Shown here: in pieces, positions 36,937-45,862 of the stretch
Numbering within the stretch: the first letter of the stretch is position 1
Layout of the letters: every line of letters starts with the position of its first letter
Assembly (NCBI RefSeq): GCF_003011895.2
Contig: NZ_PXWF02000121.1
Coordinates: forward strand, 62,001-126,000
DNA length: 64,000 nt
Source of the DNA: Massilia glaciei
GTDB lineage: Bacteria > Pseudomonadota > Gammaproteobacteria > Burkholderiales > Burkholderiaceae_D
Direction of reading: 5' to 3'
The notes under the pieces: model-generated
Told to the model about the DNA's origin: nothing
Seen by the model: the letters and a program-made list of their open reading frames with translations, nothing else
Database searches by the model: none
Translations under genes and position numbers: made by a program

Positions 36937-37302
36937 CTAAGAAATATGCGCCGTCAGCGTCCTGGTGCTCTCGAGATGCAGATAGGCGCGCTCCTCGTTC
37001 GTCAACGCGAGCCGCTTGAAGCCCGGCCAAGCCGGTGCCCGGGCCAGCGCCTCGTCCCAGATGTCGGCGTAGTAGCTGGTCGGGGTCAGCGCGAACCAGT
37101 GTTCGCGCGCGCGTCCCTGGTGGATGAACGAGCGCGCGACGACCAGATCGAGCAGTCGCTGGTAGCTTTCCCCGCGCGCCTCTTGCGGGGTTTCGTCGTG
37201 CCAGCGCAGGGCCCAGCGCATGGCGTCGAAATAGGGCCGGCTCTGCGCATCGCTGGCAAGCAGGTTCAGGGACGCGATCTCGGCGTCTGTGAAAATCCGC
37301 AT
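36937..37302 (-). CDS. Unknown protein, third gene of ECF sigma operon
   Basis: 121 residues, no recognised family. Mixed helical composition, rich in Trp and aromatic residues, without signal peptide or membrane helix (starts MRIFTDAEIASLNLLASDA; contains RWALRWHDETP and FALTPTSYYADIWDEAL). It starts 17 bp after the anti-sigma stop, so it belongs to the same transcript. A cytoplasmic accessory of the stress response is possible. Codon use looks like that of its neighbours. Confidence 0.6.
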   Translation of the reverse strand: MRIFTDAEIASLNLLASDAQSRPYFDAMRWALRWHDETPQEARGESYQRLLDLVVARSFIHQGRAREHWFALTPTSYYADIWDEALARAPAWPGFKRLALTNEERAYLHLESTRTLTAHIS

Positions 37303-37319
37303 GGCGAGGGCGCCCCGGC

Positions 37320-38114
37320 CTAGCGGGCCTTGGGCGCCCAGCCCTTTTGCTGCGCGGCGTGCTCGGCGGCGGCGTCGAGCGACTGGCCCTCGATGCGCGC
37401 GTCGATCGCCTCGAGCACCGCGCCCGGCATCGCCACGCCGGCGCGGCGGTAGGCGCCCGGGGCCTCGCCGCTGGCCTCGGTGAGCACGGGGATGGCCCAG
37501 GCCTCGCCGCTGCGGCAGGCCAGGCCGGCCGTGCCGCTGAGGGCGAAACTGCGGCAATAATTGCCGTCCTTGGTCTCGAACGTGAGCCCGATCCTGACCT
37601 GGCCGCCGGCCGGCGGCGCACCGCTGAGCTGGTTCGACAGCGCCGCGGCGAGCTTGCCCTGCGCCATCAGCGCGCCGTCCTTGCCGCCGAGCGCGGCCAG
37701 CTGCGTCTCGCCCCCCATCTCGCCTCCCGTCGCGCCCCCCATCGCGCCCAGCCCCATGCTGCCGGCCAGCACGCCGAGCACGAGCGTGGCGGCCATCGCG
37801 CCCCATTCTGGCCACGACCAGCGGCGCCGCGCGGCCGGCGCCGGCTGTCCGGCGGCCTGCGCGCGCGCGCTGCGCACGGCGTCGAGCTGGACCACGGTGC
37901 CGGTGCGCCCTATTGCCTGCAGGCGTTGCGGCACCGGCTCGCCGAGCACCCCCGCGAACGCGCCGAACACGTCGGCGCGCAGCGCGCGCAGCTGCGCCAC
38001 CTTGGCCGCGACGGCCGGATCGTCCTGCATCGCCTGTTCGACCGCAGCGCGGGTTGCCGCGTCGAGCTCGCCGTCGGCGTAGGCCATCAGGGTTTCATCG
38101 GAAATAATATTCAT
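37320..38114 (-). CDS. Anti-sigma factor (single-pass membrane)
   Basis: 264 residues. The cytoplasmic N-terminus (1-95) has the anti-sigma pattern DETLMAYADGELDAATRAAVE and is helical. There is one TM helix (about 105-128, WGAMAATLVLGVLAGSMGLG) followed by a Gly/Met-rich linker and a periplasmic domain with two Cys (YCRSF, LACRS). No zinc HxxxCxxC motif. It overlaps the sigma gene by 4 bp (ATGA). Release of sigma would need loss or cleavage of this protein; the divergently encoded exported subtilase is a conceivable participant. Confidence 0.85.
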   Translation of the reverse strand: MNIISDETLMAYADGELDAATRAAVEQAMQDDPAVAAKVAQLRALRADVFGAFAGVLGEPVPQRLQAIGRTGTVVQLDAVRSARAQAAGQPAPAARRRWSWPEWGAMAATLVLGVLAGSMGLGAMGGATGGEMGGETQLAALGGKDGALMAQGKLAAALSNQLSGAPPAGGQVRIGLTFETKDGNYCRSFALSGTAGLACRSGEAWAIPVLTEASGEAPGAYRRAGVAMPGAVLEAIDARIEGQSLDAAAEHAAQQKGWAPKAR

Positions 38115-38617
38115 GGCAGGCTCCTGGCTTGATCGGACAACAATAATTGCAGTGCTTCGCGCGCGCGCGCCAAACGGCTCGTGAGCGTGCCCATCGGTAT
38201 CTCGAGCACCTCGGCCGCCTCCTTGTAGGGCAGGCCGTCGACCAGCACCAGGCCGATCACGATGCGGTGGTCGTCCGACAGCAGGCTGATCGCCTTTTGG
38301 ATCGCCATGCGCCGCTGGTGCGCCTCGGCGAAATCGTCGCCCACGTGCTCGCCCTCGGCTTCGGGGGCGAACAGGTGGTCGCGCCGCACCCGGGTGCGGA
38401 TTTCATCGATCCAGGCGTTTTTCATGATCCTGAAAATCCAGCTGTCGAGCCGCGTGCCCGCCTGCCATTGTTCACTGCGGCCCAGGGCGCGCTCGAGCGC
38501 CACCTGCACCAGGTCGTCCGCGTCCTCGCGGTTGTAGGTGATGGAGCGGGCGAAACGGCGCAACCGCGGCAGCAGGGCGGCAATGTCGGCATGTAATGGC
38601 GCGGCGGCAAAAGTCAT
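38111..38617 (-). CDS. ECF RNA polymerase sigma factor
   Basis: 168 residues. Region 2 (about 12-80) has the DADDLVQVALERAL pattern and SWIFRIMKNAWIDEIR. Region 4 (about 110-160) has LPYKEAAEVLEIPMGTLTSR, the helix-turn-helix for -35 binding. No region 1 or 3. It is encoded with its anti-sigma. A GGAATAAA-N14-CGTT site begins 38 bp upstream of its start and suggests autoregulation. The same pattern lies before the divergent subtilase and before the glycine-rich protein. Confidence 0.92.
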   Translation of the reverse strand: MTFAAAPLHADIAALLPRLRRFARSITYNREDADDLVQVALERALGRSEQWQAGTRLDSWIFRIMKNAWIDEIRTRVRRDHLFAPEAEGEHVGDDFAEAHQRRMAIQKAISLLSDDHRIVIGLVLVDGLPYKEAAEVLEIPMGTLTSRLARAREALQLLLSDQARSLP

Positions 38618-38629
38618 AGATAGTAGATA

Positions 38630-38655
38630 AACGTTCGGGGCGGGGATTTTATTCC
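38630..38655 (-). promoter_or_regulatory. Candidate ECF promoter for the sigma/anti-sigma operon
   Basis: Minus strand GGAATAAA (38655-38648), 14 bp, CGTT (38633-38630), 12 bp before the sigma ATG at 38617. The -35 GGAA and -10 CGTT type is usual for ECF factors. Its -35 overlaps that of the rightward site at 38644. Confidence 0.6.
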
Positions 38656-38669
38656 ATGTCCCAGACGTT
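38644..38669 (+). promoter_or_regulatory. Candidate ECF promoter for the subtilase
   Basis: GGATTTTA (38644-38651), 14 bp, CGTT (38666-38669), 41 bp before the ATG at 38711. Weaker than the other two sites at the -35 (GGAT rather than GGAA), but the spacing is identical. Confidence 0.45.
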
Positions 38670-38710
38670 ATTTCAGTAGGTTTTCCGATTCACTATATTA
38701 TCATCCGAAA

Positions 38711-40057
38711 ATGCGCACTCCACTCCCCCACCGCCTGCTGTGCAGGCTCGGCCCGCCCCTGGCGCTGGCCGCCTGCATGGCGCCGGCCCAGGCCCAACTG
38801 GGCCTGCCTTCGCTCGGACCAGCGCTGGGCGATCGCATAGGCCCGCTCGGGCTCGGGCGCCTCGACGGCGGCGGAGCACGGCTGCTGGCCGCCGCCGACC
38901 GCGCCAGGCTCGATCGGCTGCGGCTCGGGCGGGTCGCCCGCTTGCTCGAGCAACACGGCGACACGCTCGAAGCCGATCCGCGCGGCGAGCCGGCGGTGCG
39001 CCGCGAAATACTCGCCTGGTCGCCCAGTCCGGCCGGGCTGGCCGCCGCGCGCGAGGCGGGCCTCAAAGTCGCACGCGAAGAGGCGCAAGACGGCCTCGAC
39101 GACTTGCGCCTGGTGGTGCTGCGGGTGCCCGCCGGCGGCGACACCGCGGCCGCGCTGGCGCGCCTGCGCGCGCTCGACCCGGCCGGGGTGTACGACTTTA
39201 ACCATGTGTATACAGGCAGCAGCGCGGACCGTGGCGCGGCCGGCAAGCCGGTGCATGGCGGATCCCGGGACGGGCCGGCCCCACAGCGCGCGGCCACGGC
39301 CCGGCGCGTCGGCCTCGTCGACAGCGGCGTCGATCCCGCGCACGTGGTCTTCGAGGACGCGCGCGTGGTGCGCTGGGGCTGCGCCGACAAGCCCCATCCG
39401 AGCGAGCACGGCACCGCCGTGGCGGCCTTGATGGTGGGCCAATCGACGCGCTTTCGCGGCGTCGCGCCCGACACCGGCCTGTACGCGGCCGACATCTATT
39501 GCGACAGCGCCAGCGGCGGCTCGGCCGACAAGATCGCCGGCGCGCTGGCCTGGATGGCGCGCGAGAAAGTGGGCGTCGTCAATATCAGCCTGGTCGGTCC
39601 CCCGAATGCGACGCTCGAGCGGGTGGTCGGGGCCATGCTCGAACGCGGCCACCTGCTGGTAGCCGCGGTCGGCAACGACGGGCCGGCCGCGCCGCCGCTG
39701 TATCCGGCCAGCTACCCCGGCGTGGTCGGGGTGAGCGCGGTCGACAAGCGCGGGCACACCTTGCCGGAGGCGGCGCGCGGCCCCCAGGTCATGTTCGCCG
39801 CGCCGGGCAGCAATATGGTCAGCGCGGCGCTGGGCGCGCGGCCCTACCGCCAGGTGCGCGGCACCTCGTACGCGGCGCCGATCGTCGCCGCCATGCTCGC
39901 GCAGCGATTGGGCGGGCCCGACGCCGGCGCCGCCAAGGCAGCGCTGGCCGCGCTGGCGGAGCAGGCCGCGCGCGCGCCGGGCGCGGCCGCCAGTCTTGAC
40001 ACCGGGCTCGGCGTGGTGGGCGCGGCGTACCGGATCGATCCGTCCGAATTCCGCTGA
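38711..40057 (+). CDS. Exported S8 (subtilisin-like) serine protease
   Basis: 448 residues. Signal peptide ending near AQAQ (about residue 29). A propeptide-like helical region to about 190. Catalytic domain with Asp (VGLVDSGVD), His (PSEHGTAVAALM), oxyanion Asn (AAVGNDGP) and Ser (RGTSYAAPIVAAM). The triad is complete. It is divergent from the ECF sigma gene with overlapping candidate promoters, and is followed by a terminator and then the glycine-rich exported protein. It may process that protein or act in the envelope signal itself; both are inference. Confidence 0.9.
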   Translation: MRTPLPHRLLCRLGPPLALAACMAPAQAQLGLPSLGPALGDRIGPLGLGRLDGGGARLLAAADRARLDRLRLGRVARLLEQHGDTLEADPRGEPAVRREILAWSPSPAGLAAAREAGLKVAREEAQDGLDDLRLVVLRVPAGGDTAAALARLRALDPAGVYDFNHVYTGSSADRGAAGKPVHGGSRDGPAPQRAATARRVGLVDSGVDPAHVVFEDARVVRWGCADKPHPSEHGTAVAALMVGQSTRFRGVAPDTGLYAADIYCDSASGGSADKIAGALAWMAREKVGVVNISLVGPPNATLERVVGAMLERGHLLVAAVGNDGPAAPPLYPASYPGVVGVSAVDKRGHTLPEAARGPQVMFAAPGSNMVSAALGARPYRQVRGTSYAAPIVAAMLAQRLGGPDAGAAKAALAALAEQAARAPGAAASLDTGLGVVGAAYRIDPSEFR

Positions 40058-40078
40058 AAAAAATTTCGGCTTTTTTTT
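40053..40078 (+). terminator. Rho-independent terminator of the subtilase gene
   Basis: GCTGAAA (40053-40059), loop AAAA, TTTCGGC (40064-40070; one G-U pair), then eight T. The stop codon TGA (40055-40057) is inside the stem. Confidence 0.8.
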
Positions 40079-40086
40079 GAGGCGAT

Positions 40087-40112
40087 GGAATAAATGTTGA
40101 GCCCGCATCGTT
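40087..40112 (+). promoter_or_regulatory. Candidate ECF promoter of the glycine-rich protein gene
   Basis: GGAATAAA (40087-40094), 14 bp, CGTT (40109-40112), same hexamers and spacing as upstream of the sigma gene. It lies between the subtilase terminator and the ATG at 40162. Confidence 0.6.
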
Positions 40113-40161
40113 CTCCTTACATCGGCGGCGGATAGTCCGCGCCACATTCAGGAGAACGACC

Positions 40162-41121
40162 ATGAACACCACACAACGCGTCAAACACATCGCCCTCGCC
40201 CTCTCCCTCGGCATCGCCGCCTCGGCGCAGGCCGGCCCGCTGCTCGGTGGCGGCGGCGGTCAGCTGGGCGGCATGATCGGTGGCGGCGGCATGATCGGCG
40301 GCGGCATGGGCGCGAGCCGTCTCGGCCGCGCCGATTCGCTGATCGGGAACACGCGCTCGACCCTCGAGCGCGGCGTCGAACGCACCCGTCGCGCCGAAGC
40401 CAACGGCAACGCCGGCGGCCAAGCGAGCGGCAATGGTTCGGCCGATATGGTCAGCAATATCATGCCGGGCAGTGGCGCGTCGGGTGCCGGTTCGGCCGGC
40501 GGCAACGGCAGCGGCAACGGCAACGGCGGGGTCGGCGGCGCGCTCGCTTCGGTTGGCATGGAAAAGTCTGGGGCGCTCAACGGCGCGACCTCGGGCAGCA
40601 ACACCGGCCGCCTGGCGCGCGAAATCAACGGCGAGGCCGACGGCAACGCCAGCGGCAGCGCGAGCGGCAGCGCCAATCGTGGCGGCATTAGCGGCAGCAT
40701 CCTGGGCAGCGGCGATGCGGGCGGCGGCGCGAGCGGCGCCAATGGTAGCGCAAACGGCAGTGGCAGCGGCAACGTCGGCGGTGGCCTCGCACTGGGTGGC
40801 AGCACCGACGGCGTTCGCAACGGCGCGCGCGAAACGGCGGGCGGCGTTCGCGACGGCGCGCGCGCGGCGCGCAGCGGCGCGAGGAACCAGGTCGACAACA
40901 CCGGCCAGTATGCGCAGGCGAGTGTGGCGACCACGCGCGGCACCGCGCGGGCGGCCAAACAGGGCGCGGTCGGCGGCGCCAAGCGTGCCGCCGGGGCGGT
41001 CGGGTCGGCCGGGATGCCGTCTCTCAACGGCAGCCTGAGCGGCTCCGCCAACGGTTCGGCCAACGGTTCGGCCGGCGGCCAGTCGAACGGCCAGTCGAAC
41101 GGCGGTCCAGTCGAAGACTAA
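40162..41121 (+). CDS. Exported Gly/Asn/Ser/Ala-rich low-complexity protein
   Basis: 319 residues. Signal peptide (KHIALALSLGIAASAQA-G, about residue 24). The mature part is dominated by Gly, Ser, Asn and Ala: GGGG/GGM blocks near the start, then repeated NGSG, SGSA and NGSA units, with one charged stretch (RSTLERGVERTRRAEAN, about 55-72) and a second (ARETAGGVRDGARAARSG, about 225-245). No cysteine, no known domain. It looks like a structural or surface-associated disordered protein. AGGAG lies 7 bp before the ATG. The promoter matches the ECF pattern. 'Glycine-rich' describes composition, not function. Confidence 0.8.
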   Translation: MNTTQRVKHIALALSLGIAASAQAGPLLGGGGGQLGGMIGGGGMIGGGMGASRLGRADSLIGNTRSTLERGVERTRRAEANGNAGGQASGNGSADMVSNIMPGSGASGAGSAGGNGSGNGNGGVGGALASVGMEKSGALNGATSGSNTGRLAREINGEADGNASGSASGSANRGGISGSILGSGDAGGGASGANGSANGSGSGNVGGGLALGGSTDGVRNGARETAGGVRDGARAARSGARNQVDNTGQYAQASVATTRGTARAAKQGAVGGAKRAAGAVGSAGMPSLNGSLSGSANGSANGSAGGQSNGQSNGGPVED

Positions 41122-41123
41122 GC

Positions 41124-41235
41124 GAATGAGTAGGTAGAAGAAATAAGTAGGTAGAAGGAATAAGCAGGTAGAAGGAATAAGCAGGTAGAAGGAATAAGCA
41201 GGTAGAAGGAATAAGCAGGTAGAAGGAATAAGCAA
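41124..41235 (+). repeat. Six 17-bp tandem repeats after the glycine-rich gene
   Basis: Unit GTAGAAGGAATAAGCAG at 41134, 41151, 41168, 41185, 41202 and 41219, plus a 10-bp partial unit at 41124. Central copies are identical. Located in the 3' UTR, between the stop and a terminator. AT-rich and purine-rich, so it is compositionally distinct from the flanks. Confidence 0.95.
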
Positions 41236-41255
41236 GCAGAAACGGCAGCGGAACG

Positions 41256-41285
41256 GGACCGGGCAGCGATGTCCGGTCCTTTTTT
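41256..41285 (+). terminator. Rho-independent terminator after the glycine-rich gene
   Basis: GGACCGG (41256-41262), 10-nt loop, CCGGTCC (41273-41279), six T. The stem is perfect. On the other strand it ends near the stop of the Lon-domain gene. Confidence 0.85.
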
Positions 41286-41901
41286 ATGAGGTCAGCAGGT
41301 CGTGTTCGTCGAGCACGTCGTGCAGCAGTTCGAGGCGGATCAGCGGATTGTCGAGCATGAGCAGCTTGTGCTTTTGCAGGTTGGGCAGCGGCAGCAGTTC
41401 GCACCAGCGGTTGGCGACCCAGCCGCAATCGTCGAGCCGGAACGGCGGCAGCACGGGCCAGCGCTGCTCGGGGATGCCGTCGAGCGAGGCGAGCACGCGC
41501 CCGAGCGCGTCGGCGGCGCCCTGCAGTTCGGACGGGATGGGAACCTGGCGGTCGTCGTCCTGCAGCTCGGCCTGGCCGAACCACAGTCCGTTGGCGCGCC
41601 GTTCGCGCGAGAGCAACTGGAAGCGCGAGTTGCCGCGGCAGGTCACCTGCAGCAGGCCGGGCGCGCTGGCCGTGGTTTCCTGCACCGTCGCGAGGGTGCC
41701 CGAGCCGACGAAATGCTCCTGCCCCTCGGGCGTGCGCACCTCGTGGCCGCCGGTGAGCAGCACCACCCCGAACGGGGTTTCGTTGACGATGCTCTTGTTG
41801 ATCATGTCGAGGTAGCGCACCTCGAATATTTGCAGCGGCAACGCCCCGTCCGGAAACAGCACGGTGGTGAGCGGAAACAGCGGCAGCGTGATCGTCGTCA
41901 T
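41284..41901 (-). CDS. Lon N-terminal (PUA-like) domain protein
   Basis: 205 residues, the stand-alone Lon substrate-binding N-domain: LPLFPLTTVLFPDGALPLQIFEVRYLDMI at the start (the LPLFPL..VLFPG..LPL.IFE.RY signature), then a helical half. No ATPase or protease domain, so it is not a protease by itself. Such proteins are common in betaproteobacteria, function unclear. A single gene, convergent with the glycine-rich gene. Confidence 0.88.
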   Translation of the reverse strand: MTTITLPLFPLTTVLFPDGALPLQIFEVRYLDMINKSIVNETPFGVVLLTGGHEVRTPEGQEHFVGSGTLATVQETTASAPGLLQVTCRGNSRFQLLSRERRANGLWFGQAELQDDDRQVPIPSELQGAADALGRVLASLDGIPEQRWPVLPPFRLDDCGWVANRWCELLPLPNLQKHKLLMLDNPLIRLELLHDVLDEHDLLTS

Positions 41902-41974
41902 GGCGCCATCATGCCAGAATCGGGACGGCCGACACGCACGCCATCGTGAGCTGCCTGTTCGAACCCCACGCTCC

Positions 41975-42704
<730 letters not shown>

Positions 42705-42715
<11 letters not shown>

Positions 42716-43463
42716 AACGCCACCTCACCGATCTGTGTTTTTCCAGCAGGCGCATCAAACCGTCGAGCAACAGTCCGATCAGGCCGATGATGATCATGCC
42801 CGCGACCACCAGGTCGTAGCGGTTGCCCGCATTGCGCGAATCGATGATCAGGTAGCCCAGGCCGGAGCGCGGGGCGATCATTTCGGCCGCCACCACCACC
42901 AGCCAGGCGACGCCGAGCCCGATGCGCATGCCAACCACGATCTCGGGCAGCACCGCCGGCAGGATCACCTGGCGGAACAGGCGCGCGCGCGAGACGCCGA
43001 AGTTCTCGGCCGCGTGCAGGTAGCGCCGCTCGATGGTGTGCACGCCCGAGACCGTCTGCACGATCATGGGAAACACGGCGGCCAGGAAGATGAGGAAGAT
43101 CGGCGAGGTGTTGCCCACGCCGAACCACAGGATCGACAGCGGGATCCACGCGATCGGCGAGATCGGGCGCATGATCTGGAAGATCGGGTTGAGCGTGCGG
43201 AAGGCGCCGTCGACCCGCCCCATCCACAGGCCTAGCGGCACCGCGACGAGCACCGCGCCGAAAAAACCGGCGGCCACGCGCAGCAGCGAGGCGCCGATGT
43301 GGTTCCACAAGGTGCCGTCGGCGGCCAGCTCCAGCGTGCCCTCGAACACCTGCAGCGGCGTCGGAAAGATCATGCTCTCGGTCGCGAGCACGACGATCCA
43401 CCAGAGGGCCAGCAGCAGCGCCATGAGCGCGAGCGAGGGTAAGGTTTCTTTTAGTTTTTCCAC
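42705..43463 (-). CDS. ABC importer permease, nitrate/sulfonate/taurine type
   Basis: 252 residues, about six membrane helices. The BPD_transp_1 coupling loop is EAA-like: YLHAAENFGVSRARLFRQVILPAVLPEIVVG. The frame stays open further upstream, but the hydrophobic start at MALLLALWWIVVLATESMIF shows the N-terminus. I use GTG 43463 (VEKLKETLPS); no strong ribosome site was found, so the start is uncertain. It pairs with the ATPase and the SBP of the same operon. Confidence 0.88.
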
Positions 43464-43503
43464 AGCTGCGTCTCTGAATAGGGTTCCGGCGGTAAATAGG
43501 CGT

Positions 43504-43959
43504 TCACTTCGCGGGCGCCGGCCGCATGCCGCGCAGCGCCTTGAGCAGCGCTTCGATGCGCCACACCAGGCGCGGCGTGCCCGGGTTGGGCAGCGCCTCG
43601 ACCACCACCACCATCTGCCCGCTGGCATGGGCCGAGCACGCGAACTGGTTGACCGAGGCCTGCTCGAACGGCAGCCGGAAATCCTGGCCGGGCATGATCA
43701 GGATGGGGCCGAACACCTGCGGCACCACATCGTTGTTGCGCAACAGCAGCACATCCTTGTAGCCGAGCGTGAGGCGCACCTCGCCCGGCAGGATCTCGAC
43801 CTTGTCGCCGGCCATGCGGCGCTCCCAGGTGCCCTTGGGAATCTCAAACAGCTCGTCGCGCGAGTCCGCGCGCAGCGGCGCGAGCGCGGCCCAGCCGAGC
43901 AGCGCCAGCAGGCAGGCGAGCGGCAGCAGATAGCCCCAGTGGCGGCGCGAAAGCGTCAT
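43504..43959 (-). CDS. Membrane-anchored cupredoxin-like protein
   Basis: 151 residues. N-terminal TM/signal (WGYLLPLACLLALLGWAALA), then a small beta-rich domain. Near the C-terminal third, ACSAHASGQM has the exact C-x2-H-x4-M spacing of type 1 copper sites (as in plastocyanin). In the place of the first His ligand (usually N..PH) it has NNDVVPQVFGP, a Gln, so the site would be incomplete or altered. Between SCO1 and the permease in the operon (11 bp from SCO1). Possibly a copper carrier or electron-transfer partner; family assignment is by motif only. Confidence 0.6.
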   Translation of the reverse strand: MTLSRRHWGYLLPLACLLALLGWAALAPLRADSRDELFEIPKGTWERRMAGDKVEILPGEVRLTLGYKDVLLLRNNDVVPQVFGPILIMPGQDFRLPFEQASVNQFACSAHASGQMVVVVEALPNPGTPRLVWRIEALLKALRGMRPAPAK

Positions 43960-43970
43960 CTGCCGCCCCG

Positions 43971-44576
43971 CTATTGCTTGAGCAGCAGCTTGACGTCGTG
44001 CACGACTTCGGCGGCGGGCCGCCCGAACGGCATCAGCGCGCGCAGCATGCCCTGGCGGTCGATGAAGTACAGGTAGGACGAATGGTGCATCGTGTAGGCG
44101 CCCCCGGCGCCCTCGACCATCTTCTTGGTGACCGTGATGCCATACGCCTTTTGCACGGCCGCCATCTCGGCCGCGGTGCCCGTGATGCCGATGAAGCTAG
44201 GGTCGAACGCGCCCATGTAGCGTTTGAGGTGGGCCGGGCTGTCGCGCGCCGGGTCGACCGTCACGAACACCACCTGCAGCCTGGCGCCGTCGGCGCCGAG
44301 TTGCTTTTTGGCCTGGGCCAGCATCGCCAGCGACACCGGGCAGACGTCGGCGCAGGCGGTGTAGCCGAATTCGAGCACGACCACCTTGCGGCGGTATTTG
44401 GCGAGCGAGAATTGACTGCCGTCGGTGCCGCGCAGGGCGATCTCGGGGGCGGCGCGCGGCGGCGAGAAGACCCCCGACTTGAGCGCGGGCGCGGGCGCGG
44501 CCGCCAGGCTGTTGCCGGCCAGGCAGGCGGACAACAAAAGCTTCAGGGAAAGCGATAGGGCGAGTGCGTGCTTCAA
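43971..44576 (-). CDS. SCO1/SenC-family copper metallochaperone
   Basis: 201 residues. Signal peptide to about residue 25, then a thioredoxin fold with the copper-binding CADVCP (CxxxC) and the later conserved His (MHHSSYLYFID). The family delivers Cu to the CuA site of cytochrome oxidase or acts as thiol oxidoreductase in the periplasm. The start is TTG at 44576, with AGGAA 5 bp upstream and no ATG nearby. It starts 14 bp after the SBP stop. The setting inside an ABC importer operon is unusual. Confidence 0.9.
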   Translation of the reverse strand: MKHALALSLSLKLLLSACLAGNSLAAAPAPALKSGVFSPPRAAPEIALRGTDGSQFSLAKYRRKVVVLEFGYTACADVCPVSLAMLAQAKKQLGADGARLQVVFVTVDPARDSPAHLKRYMGAFDPSFIGITGTAAEMAAVQKAYGITVTKKMVEGAGGAYTMHHSSYLYFIDRQGMLRALMPFGRPAAEVVHDVKLLLKQ

Positions 44577-44590
44577 ATGAATTCCTGGGG

Positions 44591-45631
44591 TCAGAGCGTG
44601 ATGGGGACGGGCTTGATGTTCTTGACGAAACTGGTGTCGACATAGCTGTCGAAGGCGACCGGGCGCTTGAGCGTGCCGGCCTCGATCGACAGCCGCATGA
44701 GGTCGTCGAACTCGGGGCGCAGCATGCGCAGGTCGCCGTAGGTGACCCGGTCGGCCGGGTTAGACATGACGAATTCGAGCGTCTTCGGGTCCTGGTTGAA
44801 GTACTTTCTGGCCGACGCGATCGCGACGGCCTTGCTGCGGTTGGCCGCGCCGGCGTCGAGCCAGTTGCCGGCCGACTGCACATGGTTGACCAGGTCCTGC
44901 ACCATGGGCCGGTTGTCGCGGATCAGCTCGGTCCTGACGGTGAGCACGCAGCAAATGTAGTTGCGCCATTCATCGCGCGTCATCTTGAGCGGGCGCGCAT
45001 AGCCGGCGCGCTGGGCCGCGGCGCCGAACGGCTCACCCGTGCAATAGGCGTCGACCGCCTTCGCGTACAGCGCGGCGGGCATGTCGGGCGGCGGCATCTC
45101 GAGGATCTCGACGTCCTTAATGCCCATCCCTTCGCGCGCGAGCATCTTGCGCAGGAACAGGTAGTCGACCGCGAACCGGCTCGGGATAGCGATCACCTTG
45201 CCCTTGAGTTGGCGGAAGCTGCGGTACGGCGAATCGGTGCGCACCATGATCACCGCGCCCGAGCGGTGGCCGAGCGCGACGATCTTGAGCCCGATGCGGT
45301 GGTCGGTCAGGTCCATCACGAGCGGGGCCAGCATGTAGGCCGCCTGCACCCGGCCGGTCATCAGAGACTCCTTGAGCTCGGGCCAGCCGCCGTACTTGCT
45401 GAATTCGTAGTCGAAGCGCGGGCCCGCGCCCCTGGCGTTGCTGGCCGCCTTGGCCGCGCAGGCCACCGGCAGCGTCAGGTTGCAGGTGACGGGCAAGGCG
45501 CCGATCACGAGCGGCGCGGGCGCGGCAAGCGCCGGCGCCGGCAGCGCGAACGGGGCGGCGGCGGCGAGCGCGCCTTTGAGCACCTGGCGGCGCCGCAGCG
45601 CGTGCTCTGTCACGGGGTCTTCACTTTGCAT
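44591..45631 (-). CDS. Tat-exported ABC substrate-binding protein (NrtA/NMT1 type)
   Basis: 346 residues. Twin-arginine signal (LRRRQVLKGALAAAAPFALP). A type 2 periplasmic binding fold of the NrtA/CmpA/TauA group, with KYGGWPELKESLMTGRVQAA, LAPLV and DAYCTGEPFG, the GEP motif of nitrate/bicarbonate binders. At the start of the mature part, PVTCNLTLPVAC puts two Cys where other members have polar ligands, and ICC is found later. These Cys might bind metal, but that is speculation. ATG 45631 has GGAGGG 11 bp upstream. First gene of the operon. Substrate unknown. Confidence 0.85.
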   Translation of the reverse strand: MQSEDPVTEHALRRRQVLKGALAAAAPFALPAPALAAPAPLVIGALPVTCNLTLPVACAAKAASNARGAGPRFDYEFSKYGGWPELKESLMTGRVQAAYMLAPLVMDLTDHRIGLKIVALGHRSGAVIMVRTDSPYRSFRQLKGKVIAIPSRFAVDYLFLRKMLAREGMGIKDVEILEMPPPDMPAALYAKAVDAYCTGEPFGAAAQRAGYARPLKMTRDEWRNYICCVLTVRTELIRDNRPMVQDLVNHVQSAGNWLDAGAANRSKAVAIASARKYFNQDPKTLEFVMSNPADRVTYGDLRMLRPEFDDLMRLSIEAGTLKRPVAFDSYVDTSFVKNIKPVPITL

Positions 45632-45862
45632 TGCGGCGCTGCCCTCCGGTTGCCTTGTCGATTGCCGGCGCTCGCGCGCTGCGGTCGGGCAATTGTACAG
45701 CACCACCATGCGCCCGCAATACGCCCGCAAGACACCCGCATGAGAGCGCCGCGGCGCGCCGGCGCGCGCCAACCGAGCAGCGCGCGCCCAAAAACGGGGG
45801 TACTATCGCGTGGTCATAAAGGGATGCCGGGACGCGCCTCACTTTTATCGCAAAGCACGACC

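Noticed and set aside
41134-41235. CRISPR-like array
   Set aside because: Units of 17 bp are contiguous, without spacers, and no cas genes are nearby.
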